Program-made: the position numbers and the translations under genes
Source of the DNA: Acetobacteraceae bacterium
Lineage (GTDB): Bacteria; Pseudomonadota; Alphaproteobacteria; Acetobacterales; Acetobacteraceae
DNA length: 50,789 nt
Direction: 5' to 3'
Assembly (NCBI GenBank): GCA_027487385.1
Contig: JAIYDS010000019.1
Location: 1 to 50,789, forward strand
The notes under the pieces: model-generated
Told to the model about the DNA's origin: nothing
What the model saw: only the letters and a program-made list of their open reading frames with translations
Databases searched by the model: none
In this document: positions 24,489 to 34,062 of the stretch, one piece after another
Numbering within the stretch: position 1 is the stretch's first letter
Layout: each line of letters opens with the position of its first letter

Positions 24489-25748
24489 CTACTTCTCTGC
24501 GATGGCCCCGATCGCGCCCGCCAGCACCTTCAGCGCCGCGCCAAAATCCTCCAGCTCCATCGCCTCATGCGGATTGTGGCTGCCATTCTGGTTGCGGATG
24601 AAGAGCATCGCCGAGGGTACGCCCTTCAGCACGAAGCTCGCGCAGTCATGCCCGGCGCCGGAGGTCATCTCCATCACCGGCACGCCGGCCGCCGCCGCAC
24701 TCTCGCGCAGCGCCGCGCGCAGGCGCGGGTCCATCAGCGCGGGGGCCGCGCGCATCCCCTCGCCATAATCCATCCTCACGCGGCGCTTCGCCTCGGCCTC
24801 GGCGGCCATCTCGGCCATCAGGGCCACCACGGCATCCAGCACGGAATCCTGCTCGCTGCGGATGTCCAGGCTGAACGCCACCTCGCCCGGGACCTTGGTG
24901 GGGGCGTGCATGGCGGCGGGGGTCCAGAACTCGCCCAGGGTCAGCACCAGGTCGCCGCCCTGCGCCTCCACCTGGTCCCAGAGCGCATCCAGCCGCGCGG
25001 CCAGCTGCGCCACGGCCAGCACCGCATCCTGGCGGAAGCCGCGCGGCACCGCGCCCGCATGGTTCCAGGCGCCGCGCGCGCGGCAGATCGGGTGGCGCAG
25101 GATGCCGCGAATGCCGGTGACGATGGCGCAGGGCAAATCCGCGCCGACCAGCACCGGCCCCTGCTCGATATGCGGCTCGATGAAGGCGTGGATTCGCACA
25201 GGGTCCAGCGAGGCGCGGCCATCGCGGATGAATTGCGGATCAAACCCTTCCTCGATCATGTGCTCGGCCAGCGTCTTACCGCTGTCGGAGCGGCGGGCCG
25301 TGTCCGGCACATGCGGCGGCAGCAGGCCGAAGGCGGCGCGGCTGCCGATATAATTCACCGGAAACCAGCACATCTCCTCGGCGCGGATGCCGAGCACGGT
25401 GAGGTCGCGCGGCAGCACGCGCCCCTCCGCGCGAAGCTGCGCCACGAGTGCCAGGCCCATCACCACGCCCGCCGCGCCGTCGAAATTGCCGCCATGCGTC
25501 ACGGCATCGAGATGCGAGCCGATCATCACCGGCGCGAGGCTGCGATCCGCGCCGGGCAGCGTCATGAAGAGCGTGCCCACCGGGTCCACGCGGCATTCCA
25601 GCCCCAGCGCCTCGGCCGCTTCACGGATGATGGCATGCGCCATGCGCTCTCCCAGGCCATAACTGGCGCGCGAGACGCCGGGCGGGTCGAGCGAGGCATC
25701 GCGCAGCGCGTCAAACAGCTGCGCGGCGAGGGGCATGGCGCTCATCAT
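24489..25748 (-). CDS. Zn-dependent amidase/carbamoylase (M20 hydantoinase-carbamoylase family)
   Basis: A 419-residue protein of the N-carbamoyl-amino-acid hydrolase/allantoate amidohydrolase family, removing a carbamoyl or ureido group. Motifs: GSHLDAVTHGGNFDG (metal ligands His79 and Asp90), RAEEM (Glu124-125), PHIEQGPVL, and SGAGHDCASF near the end. The usual DEEGSRF is altered to AEEMCWFPVNYIGSRA, so the substrate loop differs from typical members. Two ATGs (25748, 25745) start it, four bases after the stop of the unknown 556-aa gene, so the pair is one operon. Confidence 0.88.
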   Translation of the reverse strand: MMSAMPLAAQLFDALRDASLDPPGVSRASYGLGERMAHAIIREAAEALGLECRVDPVGTLFMTLPGADRSLAPVMIGSHLDAVTHGGNFDGAAGVVMGLALVAQLRAEGRVLPRDLTVLGIRAEEMCWFPVNYIGSRAAFGLLPPHVPDTARRSDSGKTLAEHMIEEGFDPQFIRDGRASLDPVRIHAFIEPHIEQGPVLVGADLPCAIVTGIRGILRHPICRARGAWNHAGAVPRGFRQDAVLAVAQLAARLDALWDQVEAQGGDLVLTLGEFWTPAAMHAPTKVPGEVAFSLDIRSEQDSVLDAVVALMAEMAAEAEAKRRVRMDYGEGMRAAPALMDPRLRAALRESAAAAGVPVMEMTSGAGHDCASFVLKGVPSAMLFIRNQNGSHNPHEAMELEDFGAALKVLAGAIGAIAEK

Positions 25749-25752
25749 GGCC

Positions 25753-27423
25753 TCACCGCCGCCGCCGCACGGCCCGCCTCCTGGGCTGGCTGGCGTCGAA
25801 GGCCTCCACCGTCGCTTCGGCGATGAGGCCGAAGAGGGGGAAGCCCTGCGCCGGGCTGTCCCCGGCGAGGTCCCGGGCCACCAGGGCGAAATCCAGCCAG
25901 GCGTCCTCATCCTCCACCGCGCCGGCCCGCAGCGTCGCCGCCATCCAGGCGCAGCGGCCGGCCCAGACGGCGCGCCGCCGGGGCAGCAGCTTGGTCTGCA
26001 CGGCCGCAATGCGCGCTTCGCGCTGGGGGAGGGGCTTGAGCAAGGCGTCCACCGCTTCACCCGCTTCGAACCAGGAGGTCAGGCTCGCGTAGCGCTCCGG
26101 CCAGTCCAGGCTGGCCGCATGGGCGGTCTGGGTCGCCTCGGGCCCAGTCCGCGCGGCGGGCTGGTCGGCGAGCAATTGCTCGGCCAGCGCCTGGGGCACG
26201 AGGGCGGCCGGCTGGACGAGGCCGAGCCCGAGTGCCTCGGTCACCTGCAGCAGGCCGAAAGGCGGCGGCACCTGCCGCGCCAGGTTGACCACCAGCGCAT
26301 CGGCCAGCCGCTGGGCGACGAGGCTGACCGGCACGTCCAAGGCTTCCGTCTCGCTCACGATCTGCCGCAGGACGCTGTCCGCATCGCGCTTCGAGAGCCC
26401 CTCGCGCAGCCAGGCATCGGCCACCCCCTCCTCTTCCTTGACGAAGAAAGCAGCCAGCGCGAACTGGCGCCCGGACTTGAGCAGGGCGAAGAAGCTTTGC
26501 GCCCCCGCACCGTCGCACATCGAGGCCAGCAGCCGGCTGATCGCGATGGGCGGTGCGGCCACCGGCGGGGCCGCATGCGGGCGCAGCGCGCGGATTGCCT
26601 TGTCCAACCCCTTCTGGCGCGCCGGGGGCAGCCAGACCCGCAGCCGGACCAGCCACTCGATGAGGCGGCTCGGGGCGGGGTTTTCCCGCGCCGTCGCCAC
26701 CAAGCTTTCCACAACGGCGCGGCCCGGCGCGGGCTCGGGGTCCAGCAGGAAGCCCAGGGCGGCCGCGCGCAGCGCGAAGGCTTCGGCACCCGCGAGCGTG
26801 GCCGCCATGGCGGCGCGGTGCTCGGCGCTGAAGGCCGCGCCGGTGGCCGATAATTCGGCGAAAATGGCAAAGGGGTCCTGGCCCAGCGCTTCGGCGAGCG
26901 GCGCCAGCTGCTCCAGGATCTGCGCGTCGTCCGCATCGGGAGGGACCAGCGGCAATTCCCCTTCCAGATTGTCCATCATGGCCGCCTTCAGCGCCGGGGC
27001 CACTTCCAGCCCGGCCTCCATGAAGGCGCGCGCGATCAGCATGATGGTGAAGGCGGGGATGTCCCGTGCCGTGACCGCCCTCTCCGCCGCGTCGCGGAGC
27101 TGGGCGAGGTTGGCCCGCGCGGCGGCGCTGCCGCCATTGGCCGCGATCCGCAAATGGGTCAGCGCCGCTTGCAGCAGGACGCAGCAGGCCTGGATCATCG
27201 GCTCTGAGGGGCGTTTCTTTCCGGTCTCCGCGAGCAGGCAGGCGATGATCTCGGGCGCGGCACCGCCCTCGCCGAGCAGGGCGCCGGCCTCGCGGGCCGT
27301 GTCAGGCGGCTCGCCCTGGGCCATGGCTTTCGCCAGGATGCGCGCGAGGCCTCTGACGTCTTGTGGTCCTGCCAATATCTGCTCCCGCACCTGCCCAGCG
27401 CCCGATGGTTGGCAGTCCAGCAT
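25753..27423 (-). CDS. Unknown 556-aa alpha-helical protein
   Basis: I do not recognise this family. The protein is almost entirely helical by composition, rich in Ala, Leu and Arg, without signal peptide or membrane helices, and ends in a very basic tail (SQPRRRAVRRRR). Repeated Ala/Leu-rich helix pairs suggest an alpha-solenoid or scaffold. The most distinctive segment is SRLLASMCDGAGAQSFF followed by LKSGRQFALAAFFVKEEEGV. It is directly upstream of the carbamoylase with only a four-base gap, but nothing shows a functional link. Codon use matches its neighbours and the antisense frame is less convincing, so the gene is probably real. Confidence 0.65.
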   Translation of the reverse strand: MLDCQPSGAGQVREQILAGPQDVRGLARILAKAMAQGEPPDTAREAGALLGEGGAAPEIIACLLAETGKKRPSEPMIQACCVLLQAALTHLRIAANGGSAAARANLAQLRDAAERAVTARDIPAFTIMLIARAFMEAGLEVAPALKAAMMDNLEGELPLVPPDADDAQILEQLAPLAEALGQDPFAIFAELSATGAAFSAEHRAAMAATLAGAEAFALRAAALGFLLDPEPAPGRAVVESLVATARENPAPSRLIEWLVRLRVWLPPARQKGLDKAIRALRPHAAPPVAAPPIAISRLLASMCDGAGAQSFFALLKSGRQFALAAFFVKEEEGVADAWLREGLSKRDADSVLRQIVSETEALDVPVSLVAQRLADALVVNLARQVPPPFGLLQVTEALGLGLVQPAALVPQALAEQLLADQPAARTGPEATQTAHAASLDWPERYASLTSWFEAGEAVDALLKPLPQREARIAAVQTKLLPRRRAVWAGRCAWMAATLRAGAVEDEDAWLDFALVARDLAGDSPAQGFPLFGLIAEATVEAFDASQPRRRAVRRRR

Positions 27424-27434
27424 AAAGGATCCGG

Positions 27435-27452
27435 CCGCCCCGCGAAGGGCGG
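27435..27452 (-). terminator. Hairpin after Bug gene
   Basis: CCGCCC and GGGCGG form a perfect six-base stem around TTCGCG-type loop bases directly after the stop of the Bug gene at 27454, just before the start of the unknown 556-aa gene. Only a short T-run follows (CCTTTA), so termination may be partial. Confidence 0.35.
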
Positions 27453-27453
27453 G

Positions 27454-28413
27454 CTACTCTACCGTCGCGCCCGAAATCCGCACCAGCTCGGTCACGCGCG
27501 GCAATTCGGCCGTCTGGAAGGCGGCGAATTCCTCAGGCGTGCTGCCCACCACCTCATAGCCGAGCTGCTCCATCCGCGCCTTCACGGTGGGCGTGGCGAG
27601 GCCCGCGCTGATCTCGCGCGAGAGGCGCAGCACCACGGGCGCGGGCGTGCCCGCCGGCGCGAAGACGCCGAGCCAGGAGTTGAAGAGATAGCCCGGCAGC
27701 GCCTCGCCCACCGTCGGCAGCTCGGGCAGTTGCGGCGAGCGTGCGGCGCGGGTGATGCCGAGCGCCCGGACCTGGCCGGCGCGCACCTGCTCGATGGCTT
27801 CGACCACGGGGGTGAACATCACATCCAGCCGGCCGGAGACAAGGTCCGCCATGGCGGGCGCGCCGCCGCGATAGGCCACCTGGGTGAAGCGGATGCCGGC
27901 CTGGTGCTCAAAGAGGGCCGCGGCAAAATGCTGCGAGGAGCCGGCGCCGGCGATGCCGCAATTCAGACTGCCCGGTGTAGCCTTGGCGCGGGCGATCAGT
28001 TCGGCGGTGCTTTGCGCGGGCAGATTGGCGCGCACGACCAGCAGGCAGGCGCTGAGCGCCACCAGCGAGACCGGCGCGAAGTCCCGCACCACATGGAAGG
28101 GGAGGTTGCGATACAGCGCCTGGTTCGTGGCATGCGTGCCCATCGAGCCCATGACGAGGGTGTAGCCATCGGGCGTGCTGCGCGCGACATGCTCATTGGC
28201 CAGGTTGCCCGCGGCGCCGGTGCGGTTCTCGACCAGCACGGATTGGCCGAGCCCGCCGGTGATGGCCTGGGCCACGATGCGCGCCGTGGTGTCCGTGCTG
28301 CCACCCGGCGCGAAACCGACCAGCAGGCGAACGGGCCGATCCGGCGCCCAGGCGGGCTGGGCGTGCGCGGCAAAGGGCAGGGCAAGCAAGGCGGGCAGGC
28401 TGCGACGAAGCAT
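27454..28413 (-). CDS. Bug-family (TTT) periplasmic binding protein 1
   Basis: A 319-residue secreted receptor of the tripartite tricarboxylate transporter type. Signal peptide to about residue 19 (FAAHAQ), then RPVRLLVGFAPGGSTDTTAR, the strand-loop that binds a carboxylate, VVENRTGAAGN-like ENRTGAAGN, and the conserved VAYRGGAPAMADLVSGRLDVMF. ATG 28413 is used; upstream frame is not family-like. No tctA/tctB genes occur in this window, so it is an orphan receptor. It is upstream of the unknown gene and carbamoylase on the same strand, so a substrate amide or carboxylate may link them. Confidence 0.9.
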   Translation of the reverse strand: MLRRSLPALLALPFAAHAQPAWAPDRPVRLLVGFAPGGSTDTTARIVAQAITGGLGQSVLVENRTGAAGNLANEHVARSTPDGYTLVMGSMGTHATNQALYRNLPFHVVRDFAPVSLVALSACLLVVRANLPAQSTAELIARAKATPGSLNCGIAGAGSSQHFAAALFEHQAGIRFTQVAYRGGAPAMADLVSGRLDVMFTPVVEAIEQVRAGQVRALGITRAARSPQLPELPTVGEALPGYLFNSWLGVFAPAGTPAPVVLRLSREISAGLATPTVKARMEQLGYEVVGSTPEEFAAFQTAELPRVTELVRISGATVE

Positions 28414-28472
28414 GGGGGCGATCCTCAGGTTTTTATTTCGCCCATTCGAGCGCCCGAGCTGCCCCAAAGGCA

Positions 28473-28509
28473 AGGGGTCTGGGGCCGCAGCCGCCGGAGG
28501 CCTTTTTTT
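28473..28509 (-). terminator. Half copy of the repeated terminator (copy B)
   Basis: GGGGTCTGGGG followed by CAGCCGCCGGAGGCC and seven T matches the right arm of copies A and C; the left arm is absent. It sits just after the tamB stop on the reverse strand. Without its partner arm it may only form a short GGCC-type stem. Confidence 0.55.
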
Positions 28510-28511
28510 CC

Positions 28512-31500
28512 CTAATACTCCCGCTCCCAGGTCACCCCCAACCGATCCCCCGCCGCCCCCGTGCTGGTCTGGCCTTCCAGCCGCAGCCGGGGCGTCAGCT
28601 CCACCTGCACCCCCACGCCCGGCGCCCCGCCGGCCGTGCCCTGCCGGATGCCGAGATAGACGCCCGGCGCCACATAGCCGCCCGCCTCCAGCGCCGCCCC
28701 GCCCGTGCCATCCGAGGCGACGCCCAGCCGGTCCAGCCCCAGCCCGCGCCGCAGCCGATCCACCGCGCCCAGGGCCGGTGTGGGCAGGCCCGCGAGCTGG
28801 GCCGCCGCCTGGGTGATGGTGACGATCTCGAAGGGCGAGAGCCGGCCCGTTTCGCGGTCAAACAGCAGGCGCGCCAGGGCTTCGTCCTGCGGCAATTCGG
28901 GCTCGGCCGTGACGGCGATCTCCGGGGCGGCGGGGTTGCCGGTGATGGTGAGGTTGATGGTGTGGGTGCGGCTGCGGGCGCTGGCCAGGAAATCCAGGCT
29001 GGGCGTGAAGCTGGCGGCGTCGAAGCCGATGATGCCGCGGCTGAACTCCAGCCTTCGCCCGGCCAGGTCGAAGCTGCCGCGCCTCAGGCGAAAGCCGCCC
29101 GCGGGGATGGGGGCGGCCAGCGTGCCGCGCAGCGTCAATTCGCCGCCCAGCTCCGCCTCCAGCCCGCGCCCGCGCAGGAAGATGGCGCGCGGCGCGCTGA
29201 GGGTGAGGTCCAGCGCCATGGGCAGGCTGGGCTTGGCCGGGGGCGGGCGCGGGGCGGGCGGGGCGGGGCGGCCGGGCGGCAGCGGCCCGATCTGCCGCAC
29301 GGGGCCGAGGCTCGGCACGCTGGCGGGCAGGCTTTCGGGGATGCGCAGATCGGCCCGACGCAGCGTGACGCGCCCGGCCAGGCTGCCGCCCGAAAGCAGG
29401 GGTCCGGCCAGTTGGAGATCGGCATCCAGCACCGCCTCGCCCAGCGTCCCGCCGATCGGCCGCGCCCCTTCGGCGCGCAGCCGGAACTGCGCGGGCAGGC
29501 CCTCGCCCAGCGGCTCGATCCAGCCCTGGGCAGAGAGGGTGCCGCCGCCGCCCGTGCGGCCGGTGAGGCTCTCGACCAGGATCCGCTGGCCCTGGGCGGT
29601 GAAGCGCCCCGCCACCCCCTCGATGCGCGTGCCATAGATCGGGTTGGCGTAGCTCCCCTCGCTCAGCGTGGCGCCGCCGGCCAGCATGGGGGCGCCGGGG
29701 GTGCCGCTGGCCCGCAGGTCGAGCGCGAGTCGCCCGGCCACGCGGTCGGCGCCGCCCGCCAGATAGGGCCGCGCCAGGGCACCGAGATCGAGCCGCCCGC
29801 GCAAGCCAGCCTCGAAGGGCCGCGTGGCCCCCAGCCCGCTGGGCTGCTGCGCCGTGAGGTCGAGCTGCACGGCCGGCCCGGCGGTGAGGCGCGCTTCGGC
29901 CCGCAGCGCCTCGCCCTGCAGCCGCGCGGTGGCGGTGAGCTGGGCGGGGGGCAGCTGGGGCGCATCGCGCGCGCGCAGCGCTTCGACACGCAGGCTCGCC
30001 TCGATGTTCGGCGCGGCAAGGCGCCCGCTGGCCGTGGCCTGGCCCGAGGCCGTGCCGGTGACGAGCCCGGCGCTGAGGGGGCCGAGCGGCACGGCGGCCA
30101 GGTCAGCCCGGGCCGAGACCTGCCCGTCCTGCACCCGGCCTTGCAGCGCGAGGTTGCCGCCGCGCCGGCTGGCGAGGCGCGCGGGCTCCAGGACCACATC
30201 GCCCCCCGGGTTGATCCGCAGCCGGGCGGGGGCGGAGAGCGTCAGCGCATCCGGCCCGGCGCGTGCCTCCAGCCGGGATAGGGTGATCCGCGCCTCCTCC
30301 GCCACCCAGGCGAGGTCGCCCGCCAGGTTCACCGCGCCCTCGGGCAGCGTCACGCCCAGGCGGAAGGCGAGGGCGGCGAGGCTCCCCTCCGCCTCGGCCA
30401 GCAGGCCAGCGCGGGTGGCGCCGGCGCCCACACCGCTGCCCTCCAGCCGCAGCCTGAGCCCCTGGGCCGCGGGGCCGGCCGCGTCGGGGAGGTGCTCGGC
30501 GGTCAGGCTGGCGCTGAGCCGCCCGGCCAGGCCGAGTTCCAGGCGGCTGAGATCGGGCGCTTCCAGTTGCAGCGACCCGGCAAAGGGGCCGGCGGGCAGG
30601 GGGCCCTGGCCGGCCCCGCTGAGGCTGATCTCCGCGAAACGCGCTTCCAGCCGGTCGAGATGCAGCATCTCTCCCGCGCGGCGGGCGTCGAAGGCGAGGG
30701 TGAGCGGGCGGGACTGGAACTGGCCCTCGGCGCTGACGCTGGCCTGGGTGAGGGAGGCGTTGGCGGAAAGCCGCAGCCCCTCCAGGAGCTGGCCCTGGCC
30801 TTCCAGCCGATCGGCGCGCAGCTCCACCTGCATGACCGGCGCCGCGGGGCTGCCGGAAAGGCGGCCCTCGGCGGTGATGGCGCCGGTCAGGCGCGGCGGG
30901 TCGCGGGCGGCGAGTGTGAAGGCGAAGTCGAGGGGCGGCGCGATGGGCCCGGCGAGGGTGGCCGCCAGCCGCTCGCCCGTCAGCCGCGCGGCGATGCGGG
31001 CGGGGGTGAGTTGGGCTTCCAGCCGCAAGGCCTCGCCCAGCCAGGCATCGGCCTCGCCCAGCCCCGCAAGGCCATCGCTGGTCAGGGTGAGGTCCAGCAG
31101 GGGTGCGGCGAGGCGGCCGCTGGCCGTCCCCTCGGCCACCAGCGCCCGCCAGGTGAGCCCGGGCGGGAGGAAGGCAGCGAAGCGCTCCGGGCTGGCGGCT
31201 TCGAGCCGGAACCGGGCGGAGAGCGCCTCGGCCGCATCCAGCCGCGCGCTGCCCTCCAGCCGCCCGGCCGGGAGGGTCAGGGCCAGGCGGTCCAGGCTCA
31301 GCGCGCCATCGGGGGTGCGGCCCAGCGCGGCGGCGAGGGTGAGGGTCTCGGCCAGCGGGGCGAATTCCGCCGGCAGCAGCCCGGTGGGGGTGGCGCCGCC
31401 GGTCAGGGTCAGGGCCAGGGCGCCCTCGGGCGAGAGGCTGACCTCCCCCGCAAAGCGGGCCTCGGCCGGGCCGAGGGCGGCGTTGAGGCGCCAAGTGGCG

Positions 31501-32165
31501 CCGCTGGCCGGCCCATCCAGGGTGAGGTCGGCCGAGAGGGGCGCATCGGGCTGCCCGGCGAGCGCCGCAACCAGCCCGCCCGGCGGCTCGCTCGCCGTGA
31601 GGCGCGCGGTGAGATGTGCGCCATCCAGCGCCAATTCCAGCCGCGCCTCGCCCGGCCGATCCAGCCGCTGCAACGCCAGCCCGGCCGAGAGCCGCGCCGC
31701 TTCCAGGCCGAGCGCGCCCGTCAGCGAGAATTCCGCTGCCTGGCCCAGCACCGGGGCGCCCAGGCTGATCCGCTCCAGCGCCAGCGCGTCCAGCTGGATG
31801 GCCAAGGGCAGATGCGGCAGGCGCGGCAGGGCGAGGGGCGCGGGCTCGCTGGGCGCGGCGGGGGGGAGGCGGTGCAAGGCGATGCGGCGGGCCGCCACCG
31901 CCTCAAGCCGCAGGCGCCGTTCCCACAGCTCGCGCCAGGCGAGGCGCAGTTCCACCCCCTCCAGCTCCAGCCAGGGGCCTTCGGCATCGCTCAGGCTGAG
32001 GCGTTCCACGGCCAGGCGGCTGGGCAGGGGGCCGGATATGCCTTCCACCCGCAGCCCCGGCACGAAGCCCGCGGCGAAGCCGAGCCCCCAGGGGGAGAGC
32101 AGCGCGCCCAGCAGCAGCACCGGCAGGGCGATCACGACGGCAAGGATCAAGAGGGCGCGGCGCAT
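28512..32165 (-). CDS. tamB: TamB, translocation and assembly module inner-membrane protein
   Basis: A 1,217-residue protein. It begins with one membrane anchor (LLILAVVIALPVLLLG, residues 5-20) and continues as a long periplasmic beta-rich repeat region of AsmA/TamB type, with recurring L-x-G-x-L and A-x-L-T-L motifs. The C-terminal TamB/DUF490 domain (about 900-1217) includes LPQDEALARLLFDRE and ends in VTWEREY, the family terminus. ATG 32165 is 14 bases after the tamA stop. It would span the periplasm and shuttle phospholipids or help outer-membrane protein assembly with TamA. Confidence 0.94.
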   Translation of the reverse strand: MRRALLILAVVIALPVLLLGALLSPWGLGFAAGFVPGLRVEGISGPLPSRLAVERLSLSDAEGPWLELEGVELRLAWRELWERRLRLEAVAARRIALHRLPPAAPSEPAPLALPRLPHLPLAIQLDALALERISLGAPVLGQAAEFSLTGALGLEAARLSAGLALQRLDRPGEARLELALDGAHLTARLTASEPPGGLVAALAGQPDAPLSADLTLDGPASGATWRLNAALGPAEARFAGEVSLSPEGALALTLTGGATPTGLLPAEFAPLAETLTLAAALGRTPDGALSLDRLALTLPAGRLEGSARLDAAEALSARFRLEAASPERFAAFLPPGLTWRALVAEGTASGRLAAPLLDLTLTSDGLAGLGEADAWLGEALRLEAQLTPARIAARLTGERLAATLAGPIAPPLDFAFTLAARDPPRLTGAITAEGRLSGSPAAPVMQVELRADRLEGQGQLLEGLRLSANASLTQASVSAEGQFQSRPLTLAFDARRAGEMLHLDRLEARFAEISLSGAGQGPLPAGPFAGSLQLEAPDLSRLELGLAGRLSASLTAEHLPDAAGPAAQGLRLRLEGSGVGAGATRAGLLAEAEGSLAALAFRLGVTLPEGAVNLAGDLAWVAEEARITLSRLEARAGPDALTLSAPARLRINPGGDVVLEPARLASRRGGNLALQGRVQDGQVSARADLAAVPLGPLSAGLVTGTASGQATASGRLAAPNIEASLRVEALRARDAPQLPPAQLTATARLQGEALRAEARLTAGPAVQLDLTAQQPSGLGATRPFEAGLRGRLDLGALARPYLAGGADRVAGRLALDLRASGTPGAPMLAGGATLSEGSYANPIYGTRIEGVAGRFTAQGQRILVESLTGRTGGGGTLSAQGWIEPLGEGLPAQFRLRAEGARPIGGTLGEAVLDADLQLAGPLLSGGSLAGRVTLRRADLRIPESLPASVPSLGPVRQIGPLPPGRPAPPAPRPPPAKPSLPMALDLTLSAPRAIFLRGRGLEAELGGELTLRGTLAAPIPAGGFRLRRGSFDLAGRRLEFSRGIIGFDAASFTPSLDFLASARSRTHTINLTITGNPAAPEIAVTAEPELPQDEALARLLFDRETGRLSPFEIVTITQAAAQLAGLPTPALGAVDRLRRGLGLDRLGVASDGTGGAALEAGGYVAPGVYLGIRQGTAGGAPGVGVQVELTPRLRLEGQTSTGAAGDRLGVTWEREY

Positions 32166-32178
32166 CAGAAAGGCCCCA

Positions 32179-33990
32179 TCAGAAGGACTGGCCGATGCCG
32201 ACATAGAAGCCAAAGGCGCTGCTGCCCTCCTGCTTCACCAGCGGCAAGGCGATATCGGCGCGGATCGGCCCGATGGCGGTGTAGTAGCGCACACCGAGGC
32301 CGGCGCCGATGCGCAGCTCATCCGTCGGCGCGAAGGATTGGGTGCCCACGGCGCCGACATCCACGAAGGCCACCGCGCCCAGATTTGCGCCGAAGCGCTG
32401 GCGCCATTCGATGGAGCCCTCCAGCAGGCTCGCGCCGCCCGCCGGCTTGCCCTGCGCCGTGCGCGGGCCGATGGACTGGTAGTCATAGCCGCGCACCGAG
32501 CCGCCGCCGCCCGCATAGAAGCGCTGGCTGGGCGGCACATTGGGTGCCGTGCTGTTCAGCAGGCTGCCCAGCGCCCCACGCAGCGCCAGGATGCTGCGCC
32601 CATCGCCCGTCACATCCCAATAGGTCGAGCCCGCCAGGCGCAGCGGCAAATAGGCCGTGCTGTCCTGGAAGGCATAGGAGGGGGTGAGGCTCGCCTGCGC
32701 CCGGATGCCGGCACGCGGGTCCAGCAGGCTATGCGTGCTGTCGAACCGCGCGGTGAAGGCCCAGCCGGCCAGCTGATAGGGGCTGAGCGCGCCGCCCGGC
32801 GCGCCGCTCTCGCCGACCTCAGCGACCGGCCCGGTCGAGACGGTCCAGCGCTCGCCGAGCCGCCGCTCATAGGCCAGGCTGAAAAGGACCGCATTGCGGT
32901 CGTAGCTCTCCAGTCGGTCCCGCACCAGCGAGGGGCCGCCGACCAGCGTGCCATTCCAGCCAAAGGGCAGGGGCTGGCGCCAGGTCACCGCGGCGCGGGC
33001 GTTCAGCAGGTTGGTGTCGGTGCCGATGCGGCTCGCCTCCAACTCGACGCGCAGATTCTCCGCCCCGCCCAGCAGGTTGCGATGCTGCCAGCCAAGCCGG
33101 AGCGAGGCGCCGTAATTCGTCTCCCAGGCGGCGGAGGCGCTGACCACGCGGAAGGGACGCTCGCGCACCTGCACCGTGACGGGCAGGCGCCCCGCCGCAT
33201 CCAGCGCGGTGCCCGCCTCCACCCGCACTGAGGCGAAGGGGCCGAGGGCGGCCACATCCGCCCGCGCCCGGGCCAGGCGCTCGGGGCTGTAGATCCGCTC
33301 GGCCAGGCGCTGGGCGGCGACGCGGCGCACCACCTCGGGGTCCACGCGCTCGGTGCCGGTGACCTGGGGCTCGGCGAAGGCGGCGACCGGGCCCGGGGTG
33401 ACGGTGAAGGCGAGGTCCATGGCGCGCGCCGTGTGGTCCACCGTCACCTGGCGCTCGATGCGGGCCAGCGGGTGGCCGGCGCGCCGCAACCGGGTGAGCA
33501 GCGCGGCCTCGGCATCCAGCACCTCCTCGGCGCGGGCGGGGCTGCCCTGGACGAGATCGGGCGCGGGTTCGCCCTGCACGGTGATGTGGCGCAGCAGATA
33601 GCGCGGGCCGGGGGTGACCTCGATCACCACCTCCTCGCCGGATCGGGTGATGGCGATGCGGCCGGCCCAATAGCCCTCGGCATCCAGCACCGGGCGCAGG
33701 CGTTCCGGCTCGGCGGCGATGCGGGCGCTGAGGCCCTCGGCATCGGTCGGCGCCACCGCCTGCAGGGCGATGAGGTTGGAGGTGGCGGCGAGCAGCGCAT
33801 CCAGCGCGGCATCCCCGGTTTCGGCGATGCGCGCGCGATAGGGCTCGGCGGGCGGTTCCTCCGCGGATGGCTGGGGCGGCGGCGCCGTGTCAGGCCAGGA
33901 TTGGGGCAGGGAGGGCGGCGCCAGCACCAGGGCCAAAACGGGGGCCAGGGCCAAAATCCCTCCGATCTGCCGAGAGGGTCCCCAGCGCAA
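32179..33990 (-). CDS. tamA: TamA, BamA-like outer-membrane assembly protein
   Basis: A 603-residue Omp85 protein: signal peptide to about residue 30 (SLPQS), a Pro-rich stretch, POTRA domains (about 50-250, strands such as RYLLRHITVQG and RPFRVVSASAAWETNYG leading into the barrel), then a 16-strand barrel with the VRGYDYQ loop motif near residue 510 and a final FYVGIGQSF. TTG at 33990 is the only start before the signal sequence, with GGAAGAA upstream. It pairs with tamB downstream, 13 bases apart. The MFS gene upstream ends 72 bases before it. Confidence 0.94.
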   Translation of the reverse strand: MRWGPSRQIGGILALAPVLALVLAPPSLPQSWPDTAPPPQPSAEEPPAEPYRARIAETGDAALDALLAATSNLIALQAVAPTDAEGLSARIAAEPERLRPVLDAEGYWAGRIAITRSGEEVVIEVTPGPRYLLRHITVQGEPAPDLVQGSPARAEEVLDAEAALLTRLRRAGHPLARIERQVTVDHTARAMDLAFTVTPGPVAAFAEPQVTGTERVDPEVVRRVAAQRLAERIYSPERLARARADVAALGPFASVRVEAGTALDAAGRLPVTVQVRERPFRVVSASAAWETNYGASLRLGWQHRNLLGGAENLRVELEASRIGTDTNLLNARAAVTWRQPLPFGWNGTLVGGPSLVRDRLESYDRNAVLFSLAYERRLGERWTVSTGPVAEVGESGAPGGALSPYQLAGWAFTARFDSTHSLLDPRAGIRAQASLTPSYAFQDSTAYLPLRLAGSTYWDVTGDGRSILALRGALGSLLNSTAPNVPPSQRFYAGGGGSVRGYDYQSIGPRTAQGKPAGGASLLEGSIEWRQRFGANLGAVAFVDVGAVGTQSFAPTDELRIGAGLGVRYYTAIGPIRADIALPLVKQEGSSAFGFYVGIGQSF

Positions 33991-34062
33991 GCGGTTCTTC
34001 CATCACGGGGTTCGTTGTTGCCGGCACTATGCGCATGGATGGGGGCGTTTGTCTTGCCGCGG

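Noticed and set aside
29824..33231. 1,135-codon forward frame opposite tamB and tamA
   Set aside because: Ser/Arg/Ala-rich artefact of G+C content. The reverse strand has signal peptide, POTRA, VRGY and C-terminal TamB features.
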